From: Microbacterium sp. zg-B96
Lineage (GTDB): Bacteria > Actinomycetota > Actinomycetes > Actinomycetales > Microbacteriaceae
DNA: 64,000 nucleotides
NCBI RefSeq assembly: GCF_030246865.1
Contig: NZ_CP126738.1
Coordinates: 2,480,001-2,544,000, forward strand
Direction of reading: 5' to 3'
Below are positions 55,117 through 64,000 of the stretch, piece by piece (within the stretch, counting starts at the first letter, position 1; every line of letters begins with the position of its first letter). The translations under genes were made by a program, and so were the position numbers. Below the pieces are notes generated by a model. That model was given only the letters and a program-made list of their open reading frames with translations, did no database searches and had not been told where the DNA came from.

Positions 55117-56247
55117 ATGGCCTCGGCACTCGCCCTGGGGCGCGCCCGCAGCGACATCGATGTGATGTCGCGCGCCGGGTTGCCGCTGCTGCATTTCGCC
55201 GATGAGGCCGCCGCCGCCCTGCAGACGGCAGTCCCGTTCGTCGCAGCCTGCCTGTCGACGCTCGACCCGGCCACCGCGATGGTGTCCAGCACCGCCAAGC
55301 TCGGTGCGCTCACCGGACGCAATGAAGGGGACATCCTCTGGGCGCAGATCGAGTACGGCGGCGACGACCCCACCACGTACAGCGCGATGCTCGCCGCTGG
55401 CGAGGTCGCCCTCGGGCTGCACGAGGCGACTGCCGGCGAGGTGGAGCGCTCCCCGCGCATGGCGCAGCTGTTGCGGCCGCACTTCGACTTTCACGACGAA
55501 GCCCGGGCCGTGTTCACGGACCGCAACGGCAGCTGGGGCGCCTTCGCTGTCTTCCGGGGCAGCGACGACGCGCCGTTCTCCCCCGACGAGATCGCCTTCA
55601 TCGCGGCGGTTGCGCCTGCGTTCACCCGCGGCATCCGCACCGGCCTGCTCGCCCAGCAGGGCAGCGTCGACGAACCGCCCGCCGCCGGCCCCGCCGTGGT
55701 CGTGATCGACGCGCACGATCGCATCGTGCAATCGAGCCCCGCCGCCGAGCAGCAGCTGCGGCAGGTGTCCGCCGCCGCCGGAATGGGAGACCCGCTGGTG
55801 GCGGTGCAGGCTCTGGTCAGCGCCGCGCGCCGGTTGACGCGAAGCGAGAGCGACCGGATGCCGCGCGTACGCGTCCGCCGCCACGACGGCGTGTGGCTCG
55901 TGCTGCAGGCCGCGCCCCTGGGCGGCAGCGGCGACCGAGCCGGCGACGTGGTCGTGACCATCGAGCAGGCCCGCCCGCAAGAGGTCGTCGACCTCGTCGC
56001 GGCCGCCTTCGGACTGACGGTGCGCGAGCGCGAGGTCGTCGGGATGGTGCTGCGCGGCGCCGACACCCGGGAGATCGCCGGTGCGATGCACCTGTCGCCG
56101 TACACCGTGCAGGATCACCTCAAGTCGGTGTTCGACAAGGCTGGCGTGACCAGCCGCCGCGAATTGGTCTCGCGGGCGTACTTCGATCAATTCGCCCGGT
56201 CCGCCGCCGTGCTCGGCCCCGGCGGCTGGCAGGCATCCGCCACCTGA
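55117..56247 (+). CDS. LuxR-type HTH regulator with N-terminal sensor region
   Basis: A 376-residue protein. The first about 290 residues are GAF-like ([40 protein letters not shown]). The last about 65 form a LuxR helix-turn-helix ([40 protein letters not shown]). No receiver domain. The ATG at 55117 has no clear ribosome-binding site and CACACT lies seven bases upstream. Divergent from the FAD oxidoreductase, which it may activate. Confidence 0.87.
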   Translation: MASALALGRARSDIDVMSRAGLPLLHFADEAAAALQTAVPFVAACLSTLDPATAMVSSTAKLGALTGRNEGDILWAQIEYGGDDPTTYSAMLAAGEVALGLHEATAGEVERSPRMAQLLRPHFDFHDEARAVFTDRNGSWGAFAVFRGSDDAPFSPDEIAFIAAVAPAFTRGIRTGLLAQQGSVDEPPAAGPAVVVIDAHDRIVQSSPAAEQQLRQVSAAAGMGDPLVAVQALVSAARRLTRSESDRMPRVRVRRHDGVWLVLQAAPLGGSGDRAGDVVVTIEQARPQEVVDLVAAAFGLTVREREVVGMVLRGADTREIAGAMHLSPYTVQDHLKSVFDKAGVTSRRELVSRAYFDQFARSAAVLGPGGWQASAT

Positions 56248-56417
56248 TCTCCGGCGGACCAGCACAACTCAAAGCCCGCTCCCAGGTTCACGGGACCAAA
56301 ACGGCACCGGCATCCGTTGCTCTCTATGACCGACCCCGGCCCAGCGGCCTGCACAGCCTGAAATACTTCAAGAGCCCTACCGGGCCGCTGACACGACAGC
56401 ATCGAGGAGCACGCATC

Positions 56418-56966
56418 ATGACCGACACCGGAGCCATCACCCGCACCCCCGGCACCGAGACCGCCGTGCTCGCCGGCGGCTGTTTCTGGGGCGTCGAAGA
56501 CCTGATCCGCCGCCAGCCCGGAGTGCTCGACACCCGCGTCGGCTACACCGGCGGGCAGAACGACCACCCCACCTACCGCCACCACCCCGGTCACGCCGAG
56601 GCAGTCGAGATCGTCTTCGACCCCACCAAGACCACCTACCGCGACATCCTGGCGTTCTTCTTCCAGATCCACGACCCGTCGACCCTCAACCGGCAGGGCA
56701 ACGACATCGGCACGAGCTACCGCTCGGCGATCTTCCCGCTCACCCCCGAACAGGAGCAGATCGCGCGCGAGACCATCGCCGACGTGGATGCCTCGGGGAT
56801 CTGGCCCGCCAAGGTCGTCACCACGATTGAGCCGGCCGGCCCGTTCTGGGAGGCCGAGCCCGAGCACCAGGACTACCTGCAGCGCATCCCGAACGGCTAC
56901 ACCTGCCACTTCGTGCGTCCCGGCTGGGTGCTGCCCAAGCGCGACGCCGCAACGCAGACCGCGTAA
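56418..56966 (+). CDS. msrA: Peptide methionine sulfoxide reductase A
   Basis: A 182-residue MsrA that reduces methionine-S-sulfoxide in proteins. The active site GGCFWG is at 20-25 with Cys22. [17 protein letters not shown] and [20 protein letters not shown] are conserved; resolving Cys residues are not obvious after TCHF near the end. ATG at 56418 after AGGAG. The leader contains an 8-bp hairpin (CAGCGGCC at 56342-56349 with GGCCGCTG at 56383-56390). Confidence 0.95.
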   Translation: MTDTGAITRTPGTETAVLAGGCFWGVEDLIRRQPGVLDTRVGYTGGQNDHPTYRHHPGHAEAVEIVFDPTKTTYRDILAFFFQIHDPSTLNRQGNDIGTSYRSAIFPLTPEQEQIARETIADVDASGIWPAKVVTTIEPAGPFWEAEPEHQDYLQRIPNGYTCHFVRPGWVLPKRDAATQTA

Positions 56967-56979
56967 TCACGACGACGAA

Positions 56980-57014
56980 GGGGTGGATGCCGCGCGGTCG
57001 CCGGCATCCACCCC
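56980..57014. terminator. Bidirectional terminator between msrA and the DUF427 gene
   Basis: A perfect 13-bp inverted repeat (GGGGTGGATGCCG at 56980-56992 with its complement at 57002-57014) and a 9-base loop, between convergent genes. Both arms contain the abundant heptamer GGATGCC/GGCATCC. Confidence 0.75.
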
Positions 57015-57021
57015 ACTGCTG

Positions 57022-57519
57022 TCACCATCCGGTGGAGCCGGGCGCGCCCTTGAACGGTCCGACGACGTCGGGCGTAATCCACCCGCCGTAGAACCTGCCC
57101 GGCTGCGGCACCACGACGTCGTCATCGACGAGGCACCGGTCCATCGGCTGCGGGTACACCGCGACGCGATCGGTGAGCAGCTCGTACCCGCGCGAGGGAC
57201 GAGGGTAATTCCACGCCGCCGCCGCACGGATCACCTCGCCTGCCTGCACGTCGAGATAGCGCGCGGCCCCCTTGAACTCGCAGAATGACGTCCCCTGGCC
57301 TGGGCTGAGCGACCCCGGCGCGAAATCGGCGATCGGCAGGTAGTAGACCGGCGGATGACTCGTCTCAAGCACCCGTACGACGTCGCGGGTGTCGACGATC
57401 TGCTGTCCGCCCAGCTCGATCCGCACCCGCCGGTCGACACGTTCGACGCGAGGCGGTCGCGGATAGTCCCACACCGACTCCTGCCCGGGGCCGACCTCCT
57501 CGCGTACCGGACGTGTCAC
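57022..57519 (-). CDS. DUF427 domain protein
   Basis: A 165-residue DUF427 protein; VVRVLETSHPPVYYLPIADF and SFCEFKGAARYLDVQAG are the conserved blocks, and RPSRGYELLTDRVAVYPQPM resembles the family C-terminus. It overlaps the upstream PPOX-like gene by four bases, so they are coupled. Unknown role. Confidence 0.87.
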   Translation of the reverse strand: MTRPVREEVGPGQESVWDYPRPPRVERVDRRVRIELGGQQIVDTRDVVRVLETSHPPVYYLPIADFAPGSLSPGQGTSFCEFKGAARYLDVQAGEVIRAAAAWNYPRPSRGYELLTDRVAVYPQPMDRCLVDDDVVVPQPGRFYGGWITPDVVGPFKGAPGSTGW

Positions 57520-57998
57520 GTGAGATCGAACTTCTCGTTCTCGCCCTCGAGGCGCTCACCGGTGACCTTGTGCTTGACGAATGCCAGCGCGCTCGCGACT
57601 CGGCCGCCCGGGCTGTCCCAGTACTCGCCGCTCTCGGCGTTGACCTTGAGCAGCACGATCTCGGGATCCTCCGGACCCTGCGGGAACCAGGCTTCGAGCC
57701 CCGAGTTCCACTGCTCCTTCAACTTGGCCTTGTCATCGACGATCTCGGCGGTGCCGGCCAGCGACAGCCAGGCGTCGTTGGAGCTGAACGAGACCCCCAC
57801 TTTGGGGTCGTGCAGCACGTGCTGGGCGGCGGCGGCGTGACGACCGATGACGAACCAGAGGTCGCCGTCGGACTCGGTCTCTTGCACGGTCAACGGGTGC
57901 GCGGTCAGCTTGCCGTCGGCTTGCCGCGTGGTCACCATCGCGAAGCGGAACTTCTTGAGCAGCTCGTTCAGCTTCTCAAGCTCGGTCGTGTCAGCCAT
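57516..57998 (-). CDS. Pyridoxamine-5'-phosphate-oxidase-like (general stress protein 26) protein
   Basis: A 160-residue flavin-reductase-barrel protein (FRFAMVTTRQADGKLTAHPL, LWFVIGRHAAAAQHVLHDPK, VGVSFSSNDAWLSLAGTAEI) of the general-stress FMN-binding group. The ATG at 57998 has AAGGACGC upstream. First gene of a two-gene operon with DUF427. Likely binds FMN or F420; redox role inferred. Confidence 0.87.
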   Translation of the reverse strand: MADTTELEKLNELLKKFRFAMVTTRQADGKLTAHPLTVQETESDGDLWFVIGRHAAAAQHVLHDPKVGVSFSSNDAWLSLAGTAEIVDDKAKLKEQWNSGLEAWFPQGPEDPEIVLLKVNAESGEYWDSPGGRVASALAFVKHKVTGERLEGENEKFDLT

Positions 57999-58104
57999 GG
58001 GGCGTCCTTTCGTTGGACAGCGGATGAGTGCCATCCCACCGTGATCCCCGCTGCGGCGGAACGGGTTGACAACCTCCGCACCGCCGCCCCGGGCGGCATC
58101 CGTC

Positions 58105-58494
58105 TCAGAGCTCGACGCTCTCCTCGTCTGGCACCGCAGTCTGCTGGTACACGGCGAGGCGCCACGTTCCTTCCCGGCGCACGTAGACGCTCGACATCAC
58201 GGCGTCGAACGGCGGACCGCCCGATGCGCGGAAGGCCCGGCCGCGGTAGACGAATGCCGCGGCATCCGGGCCGAGCTCGACCAATCGCTCGTCGGTGATC
58301 TCGTATGCCGACCAGGCCGGGGCGTCAGCCAGCGCGGCGATGACCTGTGCGCGGTCGAGCACCGTTCCGTCGGCGAGCACCATGACGCCGTCGTCTGTCA
58401 TCACCGACCCGTAGAAGTCGCCCCCCGTGCCGTCGCACAGCGACTGCCAGCCGGCGGTCTCGAGCCGGAGCAAGTCGGAGACCTCGAAATCCAT
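58105..58494 (-). CDS. DUF4440/SnoaL-like protein
   Basis: A 129-residue NTF2-fold protein of the DUF4440 type (LLRLETAGWQSLCDGTGGDF, VYVRREGTWRLAVYQQTAVP). The length is normal for the family. Function unknown; lone gene between two short intergenic gaps. Confidence 0.83.
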   Translation of the reverse strand: MDFEVSDLLRLETAGWQSLCDGTGGDFYGSVMTDDGVMVLADGTVLDRAQVIAALADAPAWSAYEITDERLVELGPDAAAFVYRGRAFRASGGPPFDAVMSSVYVRREGTWRLAVYQQTAVPDEESVEL

Positions 58495-58545
58495 GGGGCC
58501 AGTCTGCGCACCGCCCGGGTCAGATTCAACGGGCGAGGACAGGGG

Positions 58546-58878
58546 TCAGCTCCTGACGCGTTTGCCTGCCAGGCCTGTGCCGCCCCGCATCACGTCGCCG
58601 AACTGCGCCGCGAGCACGAAGGCCATGCCGAGCGCGCCGAGCCCCGCGGCGATGCGTTCGCCGACGGTGCGCACGCCGCGACCGAGCAGCAGCGAGCCTG
58701 CGGTGGCGTTGATCGCGCTCCACACCACGTTGACAGCGGGCCGCGACATCCCCACTCCCGGCGGGTCGGCGAACGGCGAGGGGAACGGCTCCCCCTGCAG
58801 GGCCTTGACCCCGTGGGGCACGGCGTTGAGCAGCAGGGCCGCTCCCGCGGCGGAGCGGACGATCGAAAGCAGCGACAT
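58546..58878 (-). CDS. Small membrane protein, unknown family
   Basis: A 110-residue protein with three likely membrane segments (SLLSIVRSAAGAALLLNAVP, NVVWSAINATAGSLLLG, AAGLGALGMAFVLAAQFGDV). The ATG at 58878 has TAGGCT seven bases upstream. The frame extends upstream but only as an antisense shadow of zapE. No family recognised. Confidence 0.7.
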   Translation of the reverse strand: MSLLSIVRSAAGAALLLNAVPHGVKALQGEPFPSPFADPPGVGMSRPAVNVVWSAINATAGSLLLGRGVRTVGERIAAGLGALGMAFVLAAQFGDVMRGGTGLAGKRVRS

Positions 58879-58995
58879 GCGCGCCAGCCTAGGGCCCGGC
58901 AGCGGCGTCGCATCCGACCAGCATTTCGGGGCGTCCTGGGTGGACGGGGCGCCCCGGACAGCTGTCATGACGTCAGGGCGTGCCACGCTGGAACC

Positions 58996-60054
58996 GTGAA
59001 ACGGACAGACGAACTCGTTCGCGCCGTAGCGGCAGCGGCCTCCGCTGACGGGTGCTCGCTCGATCCGGCCCAACGCGCCACATTGGATCGGCTCGCTGTG
59101 CTGGGCGGCGAGCTGACCGGAGGCTCGGTCCGACGGGGATCCGCGCGCAGCCTCTACGTGCACGGCGACGCCGGCCGAGGCAAGTCCTGGTTGGCCGATG
59201 CGTTCTACGCGGCGCTTCCGATCCAGCAGAAGACGCGCGTTCACTTCCACGGATTCTTCGACGAGCTGCATCGCAGCATCCACAATCACCGGAGTGAACG
59301 CGACGCTGTGGAACGCGCGATCGATGACGTGGCTGGGAGCACCCGGCTTCTCTTCTTCGACGAACTGCACGTGCATGATTCCGGCGACGCTCGCCTCCTC
59401 ACGCGGCTGCTCGACCACGTGTTCGCTCGAGGACTGACTGTCCTGGCGACATCGAACTACGCGCCCGACGACCTTCTGCCTAACCCGATCTGGCACCACA
59501 TTTTTGAGCCGGGCATCGCCCTGATCAAAGCCAACATGGAGGTCTGGCCGCTCAACGGCCCCATTGACTACCGGACGGTCACCCACAACCACACGCGCGG
59601 CTTCGCAGCGGGCACCTGGTCGACAGCGACACCTCCGCTCAGGTCGTTCCAGCCGCGCAGTGTCACCGTGCGGGGAAGATCATTCCCGGTGGCCTCGACA
59701 GACAACGGCGAGCTGACGGCGACATTCGATCAGTTATGCCGCACGCCTACGTCAACGGTGGAATACCTGCAATGGGCCCGCGAGTTCAGCCGCTGGTCGA
59801 TAACGGAGGTGCCGGCATTCAGCGCCGCCGATCCCGAGGCTCAACAGCGTTTCATCAACCTCGTGGACGTCCTCGTTGATGCGGACGTGCCGGTCGGGTT
59901 CTCCGCTGCCGTCTACCTCGACGACTTCCTCGCGGATGCCTCCCGGCGCCCCGATGCCTTCCGTATGGCCAGTCGCCTACGGCTCCTCCGCAATGCAGGC
60001 GTCCCGAAGCGCGCCGCCGAATCCCCGATCTTCGACCCGATACCGCTCGTATAG
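58996..60054 (+). CDS. zapE: Cell division protein ZapE (AFG1-like ATPase)
   Basis: A 352-residue P-loop ATPase. Walker A YVHGDAGRGKSWLADAFY (about 54-71) and Walker B RLLFFDELHVHD (117-128) are seen, as is the family TNIHP-like loop ATSNYAPDDLLPNP. ZapE destabilises FtsZ rings in E. coli; the actinobacterial role is less clear. GTG start at 58996, with CACGCT six bases upstream. Slightly lower GC than the genes before it, and few GGATGCC heptamers. Confidence 0.88.
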   Translation: MKRTDELVRAVAAAASADGCSLDPAQRATLDRLAVLGGELTGGSVRRGSARSLYVHGDAGRGKSWLADAFYAALPIQQKTRVHFHGFFDELHRSIHNHRSERDAVERAIDDVAGSTRLLFFDELHVHDSGDARLLTRLLDHVFARGLTVLATSNYAPDDLLPNPIWHHIFEPGIALIKANMEVWPLNGPIDYRTVTHNHTRGFAAGTWSTATPPLRSFQPRSVTVRGRSFPVASTDNGELTATFDQLCRTPTSTVEYLQWAREFSRWSITEVPAFSAADPEAQQRFINLVDVLVDADVPVGFSAAVYLDDFLADASRRPDAFRMASRLRLLRNAGVPKRAAESPIFDPIPLV

Positions 60055-60395
60055 GGACGGTCAGATCACGCCGAGCGGAACACCTCCACAGCGCCGTCAC
60101 GCACGCGGGAAGCAAGTACGAGGGCAACGACCCCGAGGCCGAGAGTCTGCGCCAGATACGGCGCGGCAGAGAAGCACGCTACGAACCAGTGCGCGGGATA
60201 CCGCGGGCGATGCGCCTCGCATGAGATTTCACCAGGGCACCCCGATTATCAACCGGTAACGATCGTTTGCGGTGACGTTGCCGGGCGCTCTCGTGAGCTG
60301 CCGGTAACGCGCCCCGTAACCCCGGTTCGGCAAGGCTTGTCGGCGTGCTCCGCGGGCGGTCTGCCTGAGGGCGATGTGCTGTTCGTTGGGGAGCC
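60055..60395. other. 341-bp gap with an open, start-less remnant
   Basis: No complete gene. From about 60051 to 60224 on the plus strand one frame is open and reads like protein (AEHLHSAVTHAGSKYEGNDP, then ESLRQIRRGREARYEPVRG) but lacks a start codon and stops at TGA. It may be a decayed gene fragment. Near 60258-60320 the short sequence CCGGTAACG recurs; no clear promoter or terminator was found. Confidence 0.4.
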
Positions 60396-60734
60396 TCACC
60401 GGGAGAGGTCGATAGGCGCTGAGACATCTAGTACTTTCCGACGACTAGGGGCGCCACCGTCGGAAAGATGCATCACTCTCCGATGCTCGGCATCCAGCCA
60501 TGATTCGGACGCACTCGACACCTCCTCAGCGCGCTGAGGGTCGTTCGTCTCCATCGCGTAGACCAGGAGTGGGCCGTCGCTCGTGTCCACGATGACAGCC
60601 TTCTCGTGCGTCACTCCCTCGGCGACGAGAGTTGCTATCGCCTCGTCTCGCAACTCGGTATTGACCCGCAGTAGCCAGGCCTGTAGTTCTGCGCGATGCT
60701 CCGGCTTGATGCGTCGGATGCCCAGGGCAATCAT
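60396..60734 (-). CDS. DUF6176-like small protein
   Basis: A 112-residue protein starting MIALGIRRIKPEHRAELQAW, with LVAEGVTHEKAVIVDTSDGP and LLVYAMETNDPQRAEEV, a ferredoxin-like (ABM/EthD-like) layout as in DUF6176. ATG at 60734 with TAGAAT exactly six bases upstream (60741-60746), a perfect leaderless promoter. Role unknown. Confidence 0.72.
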   Translation of the reverse strand: MIALGIRRIKPEHRAELQAWLLRVNTELRDEAIATLVAEGVTHEKAVIVDTSDGPLLVYAMETNDPQRAEEVSSASESWLDAEHRRVMHLSDGGAPSRRKVLDVSAPIDLSR

Positions 60735-60936
60735 GAGAGCATTCTAGGAGGCGGAAAAGAGGCTCTGGGCGGTTGATGTAGCAACAGACGATCTCTTTCC
60801 GACCGGACTCCCGTGCCCCTGGTAATCGTCTCGGTCGAGGCGAAGAAACCGCAGTCATCAGATCGGCGTGCCTTCATCCATCGCCGCAAACGATCGCTTC
60901 TGGCGGACTGAGACTCGTCGGGCGTGGGCGCCGAGG

Positions 60937-61686
60937 TCAGAGACCGCCGGCGACTCTCAGCACGGCGCCAGTCGCATACGCAGCATCCGCAGACAGGAAC
61001 CACGCCACGGCTCCCGCGATTTCCTCGGGGCTTCCCGCTCGGCCGAGCGGGATGGAACTGGCCACTTTCGCTGGCCGCTCCGGGTCGGCGTGGAAGTCGG
61101 TCCAAATGGTGCCGGGTTCCACGCAGTTCACGCGAACTCCACTGGAGGCAAGTTCACGTGCGAGGCCGACCGTGAGCGTCGCGACGGCAGACTTTGCGGC
61201 GGCATAGTGAACGTAGGTTCCCGGGCTGCCACTCGTTGTGGCAGCTGACCCGATGAGGACGATTGATCCTCCGGTGTCGGCAAGACGCGTTGCGGCGGCG
61301 CGGCAGGTCAGCACGGGCCCGAGGAAGTTGACGTCGATGTCGCGACGAATCTCGGAGGGATCGAGAGATGTCAGAACGCCCACGGCGCGGACAGCACCCG
61401 CGTTCCCAACGACGCCAACCAACTCGCCCATCTCAATCGCTCCGTCAAGGAATCTCTCAAGCGAGTCGAAGTCGGTGATGTCGACGAGAAAAGACTGAGC
61501 GACATAGCCCTGAGCGAGCATCTCGTCGACCAGCGCGTCAGCGCTCGCCTCGTCGGCGCGGTATCCGATTGCTACGCGAAAACCGTCGGCCGCGAGTCGG
61601 CGGGCAATGGCCGCACCTATCCCGCGGGATCCACCCGTGATCGCGACCACCTTCGCCTCGGCAGAGTTCACGTTGTGATTCGCCAT
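60937..61686 (-). CDS. SDR family oxidoreductase (FabG-like)
   Basis: A 249-residue SDR. TGGSRGIG at 17-24 binds NAD(P), VVGNAGAV follows, and YVHYAAAKSAV holds the Tyr-x-x-x-Lys pair. The C-terminal PEEIAGAVAWFLSADAAYAT is typical. ATG at 61686 with GGAGG seven bases upstream. 3-oxoacyl-ACP reductase-like, but the substrate is unknown. In a region with lower density of the GGATGCC heptamer. Confidence 0.88.
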   Translation of the reverse strand: MANHNVNSAEAKVVAITGGSRGIGAAIARRLAADGFRVAIGYRADEASADALVDEMLAQGYVAQSFLVDITDFDSLERFLDGAIEMGELVGVVGNAGAVRAVGVLTSLDPSEIRRDIDVNFLGPVLTCRAAATRLADTGGSIVLIGSAATTSGSPGTYVHYAAAKSAVATLTVGLARELASSGVRVNCVEPGTIWTDFHADPERPAKVASSIPLGRAGSPEEIAGAVAWFLSADAAYATGAVLRVAGGL

Positions 61687-61777
61687 CTGTTCCTCCCGGC
61701 CACAGGCTGACACACCAGGACGTCTGGAGCGAACCGGTGAACGAGGTCTTCCGGTGCATCCGAGTTGAACATGGGAG

Positions 61778-62185
61778 TCAGCGGTCAGACACCGAACCAT
61801 CGGGATAGGCGCACGGGACCGCGACGACCTGGACATCGTCTTCGTAAGTGATCCTGCCAGGCGTGTTCGTCCGTAACTCAACCCATCGGACCTCGTAACG
61901 ATCCAGAAGATCGAGGTATCCGCGGGTGAGCGCGAGGAGGTCCTGCGCCGAGGATCTGAACCACGAGCGGGCTCCTGGATTCACGATCGGGTCGTAGCAG
62001 TTCGCGACCAAGGTCGTCGGATCAGCGTATGCGGCATTGGCTCGATCGTTCGATGACCGCACCCACATCGCATCGTCGGGAGACAGCAGCGCGGAATTGA
62101 CGAGGCCGTTCGCGAGAGCGAACACGCCGGGGAACCGACCGCTCCGGCTCGGGACCATGCTCTGATATCGCACGAATTCACGCAC
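61778..62185 (-). CDS. Conserved-looking hypothetical protein
   Basis: A 135-residue protein (GTG start at 62185, with TAGGTT six bases upstream, leaderless). It begins MREFVRYQSMVPSRSGRFPG and contains FALANGLVNSALLSPDDAMW and FRSSAQDLLALTRGYLDLLD. No recognisable domain; no signal peptide. Confidence 0.68.
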   Translation of the reverse strand: MREFVRYQSMVPSRSGRFPGVFALANGLVNSALLSPDDAMWVRSSNDRANAAYADPTTLVANCYDPIVNPGARSWFRSSAQDLLALTRGYLDLLDRYEVRWVELRTNTPGRITYEDDVQVVAVPCAYPDGSVSDR

Positions 62186-62270
62186 AAGCCGAACCTAGTG
62201 CGGTCAGGTCTAAACGCTGAGGCTTGCCCGGCCCCTTTCCTGCACCCATCCGCTCTCCTAGCCTGGCCGG

Positions 62271-62930
62271 ATGGACCAGAAGCCTCGACTGCTCTATGTC
62301 GAGGATGAATCGGAGATCGCCTCGATCGTCAACGAAGTGCTCGCCGATGAGTACGACATCGACCACGCGACCACGGGCGAAGAGGGCCTGCGCCTCGCGC
62401 TCGGCCGCCGCTACGACGTGATGGTCATCGACCGGCGCCTGCCCGGCATGTCGGGAGTCGACCTGCTCGAAGCGGTGCGAACCGCCCGCATCGCCACCCC
62501 GGCGATCATGCTCACGGCGCTCGGCGCCGTCGACGACAAGGTGAGCGGATTGGATGCCGGCGCCGACGACTACCTCGTGAAGCCCTTCGACTTCGCCGAA
62601 CTGCGCGCCCGGCTCCGAGCGCTGCGCCGCGGCCGCGGCGCCGGAGATCGCCGCGAGATCGGCGACTGGGTGTTCACCCCGGCCAGCCAGGCGCTGTATT
62701 CGCCGTCCGACGGCCGCATCGCGCTGACGCAGGCCGAAACCGAGCTGCTGGAACTGCTCACCTCGAGCCCCGAGCACGTGTTCTCCCGCGACGAGATCAT
62801 CGCGAGCGTCTTCCCCGGCGGATCCGCGGCCACCGTCGACACCTACGTCCACTACATCCGGCGCAAGTCCACGCCCGAGATCATCGACACCGTCCGCGCC
62901 CGCGGCTACCGCGCCGGGACACCGCGATGA
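62271..62930 (+). CDS. OmpR-family response regulator
   Basis: A 219-residue regulator: receiver with Asp54, acidic residues in YVEDESE, Lys near 104 (LVKPFDF), then an OmpR winged helix (ALTQAETELLELLTSSPEHV and TVDTYVHYIRRKS). ATG at 62271 with TAGCCT six bases upstream, leaderless. It overlaps the histidine kinase gene by four bases. Confidence 0.94.
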   Translation: MDQKPRLLYVEDESEIASIVNEVLADEYDIDHATTGEEGLRLALGRRYDVMVIDRRLPGMSGVDLLEAVRTARIATPAIMLTALGAVDDKVSGLDAGADDYLVKPFDFAELRARLRALRRGRGAGDRREIGDWVFTPASQALYSPSDGRIALTQAETELLELLTSSPEHVFSRDEIIASVFPGGSAATVDTYVHYIRRKSTPEIIDTVRARGYRAGTPR

Positions 62931-63970
62931 GTGAGCAGACGGATGCCGCCATCGCCGCGGACCAGCGGCGGGTGGAGCGCGCCGCACTGCGCGCGGGCCT
63001 GTGGGTGGCGCTGGCATCCGCCGCGGTCGTCGGGCTGATCACGGCGGTGACGGTGACCGTGATGATCGTCGCCTCGCGCCCTGAGCGCCGGCCGCCGCGC
63101 GACGGCGACGGCGCGTTCGGTGACCTCGGTGACGGCGGTCCCCGAGCGCGCGTCATCGACCTCGACGACGTCGTGCCCCTCGCGATCGCCCTCGGTATCC
63201 TCGGCGTCATCGCCCTCGGTGTCATCGCCTGGTACGCCTCCAAACGCGCGGCGCAGCCGCTGGCCGAAGCCCTCCGCGTACAGCGGGCATTCGTCGCGGA
63301 CGCGAGCCACGAGCTGCGCACCCCGCTGACCACGCTCACCAGCCGCATTCAGCTGGCGCAGCATCGCGCCGAACGCGGCGGCGACGTCGACGCGGTGCTG
63401 GCCGACCTGCGCAGGGATGCTGCGGTGATGGATGCCGCATTGACCGACCTGCTCGTCAGCGCCGAGTCGGCGGGTGCTCGCGCCGGGGACGAGAGCGCGG
63501 TCGCGCCGGTGGCGGCGGCCGCCGCCGACGCCGCGGCGGTGATCGAGCCGCGTGCGGCCGAGCGAGGGGTTGCGATCGTCGTGGACGCGCCTGCCGAGCT
63601 CGAGGTCGGGGCCGACCGCGCCGCGCTCACCCGCGCGCTGATCGCCCTGATCGACAACGCGGTGCGGTACTCCCCCGCCGGATCCGCGGTGCGCGTGCAG
63701 GCGCGGCCGGCCGGGCGGCACGTGGCGATCCGCGTGATCGATCAGGGCACCGGCATCGCCGGCATCGCCCCCGACCGCCTGTTCGAGCGCTTCGCGCGAT
63801 CGACCGAGCCGAGCGGCCGGAGCGGATTCGGGCTGGGGCTCGCGCTGGTGCGCGACATCGCGACGCGCTTCGGCGGATCGATCGAGCTGGAGAGCACGTC
63901 GCCGCAGGGGACGGCGTTCCTGCTGACGCTGCCGGCGCGCGGCAGGCACGGCGCAGCCCGGGCTGACTGA
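62927..63970 (+). CDS. Sensor histidine kinase
   Basis: A 347-residue kinase with two membrane segments (about 26-50 and 83-104) and a short Asp/Gly/Pro-rich extracellular loop of about 33 residues. His128 in DASHELRTPLTTL is the phospho site; N box ALIDNAVRYSP and G box GFGLGLALV follow. ATG overlaps the regulator stop (ATGA). The loop is too small for a folded sensor, so a membrane or ionic cue is possible (inference). Confidence 0.93.
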   Translation: MSEQTDAAIAADQRRVERAALRAGLWVALASAAVVGLITAVTVTVMIVASRPERRPPRDGDGAFGDLGDGGPRARVIDLDDVVPLAIALGILGVIALGVIAWYASKRAAQPLAEALRVQRAFVADASHELRTPLTTLTSRIQLAQHRAERGGDVDAVLADLRRDAAVMDAALTDLLVSAESAGARAGDESAVAPVAAAAADAAAVIEPRAAERGVAIVVDAPAELEVGADRAALTRALIALIDNAVRYSPAGSAVRVQARPAGRHVAIRVIDQGTGIAGIAPDRLFERFARSTEPSGRSGFGLGLALVRDIATRFGGSIELESTSPQGTAFLLTLPARGRHGAARAD

Positions 63971-64000
63971 CAGTCCCCGATCACGATGCTATGAACTGGC

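Overview
The window looks like a chromosomal segment of a high-GC Gram-positive actinobacterium, most likely a Microbacterium or another member of Microbacteriaceae. This is inferred from the very high GC content, heavy use of GTG starts, many leaderless -10 boxes (TANNNT six bases before the start codon), an actinobacterial small SRP RNA, a DUF222/HNH gene with a LexA-type box, and the dnaX-recR-lysC-asd neighbourhood. No species can be named from sequence alone.

Bases 1-13,100 carry core metabolism and replication: the end of a HAD-IIB hydrolase, an L-lactate dehydrogenase with its FadR-type regulator and two visible operators, thymidine kinase, a DGPF-protein/ECF42 sigma pair, a T4-endonuclease-V-like glycosylase, malate:quinone oxidoreductase, aspartate semialdehyde dehydrogenase, aspartokinase, RecR and the DNA polymerase III gamma/tau subunit. 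Bases 13,200-26,500 hold a lipoprotein, a GH65 phosphorylase with beta-phosphoglucomutase, ackA-pta, a DHFR-like reductase, the SRP RNA gene (minus strand), a MoxR/DUF58/transglutaminase operon and tRNA-Ser(GGA).

Bases 26,500-43,900 are more accessory. They contain many small proteins (TfoX, SnoaL, SRPBCC, ArsR, ABM), a stand-alone LigD-type polymerase, an HTH_42/AlkZ-like protein coupled to an SDR, a macrodomain protein, the SOS-box HNH gene, an orphan PIN protein, a Nudix hydrolase, a kinase-like phosphotransferase, a lactonase-like propeller and a secreted transglycosylase-like protein. Two broken genes (a 19-bp duplication frameshift and an in-frame TAA) and two unrecognised small genes also lie here. 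Bases 43,900-64,000 include an ABC1-kinase/PadR operon, a CatA-like acetyltransferase, a VanY-like peptidase, two OmpR/histidine-kinase pairs, an M18 aminopeptidase, a TetR/SnoaL divergent pair with a twin operator, a berberine-bridge-like oxidase beside a LuxR regulator, MsrA, stress-type proteins, ZapE and an SDR.

No large defence island, CRISPR array or prophage is visible. The most unusual signals are non-coding. Two families of tandem intergenic repeats (a 41-bp hairpin unit and a roughly 65-bp palindrome) each occur at two loci about 41-53 kb apart, a hairpin family flanks lysC, and a heptamer GGATGCC/GGCATCC seems far too frequent.
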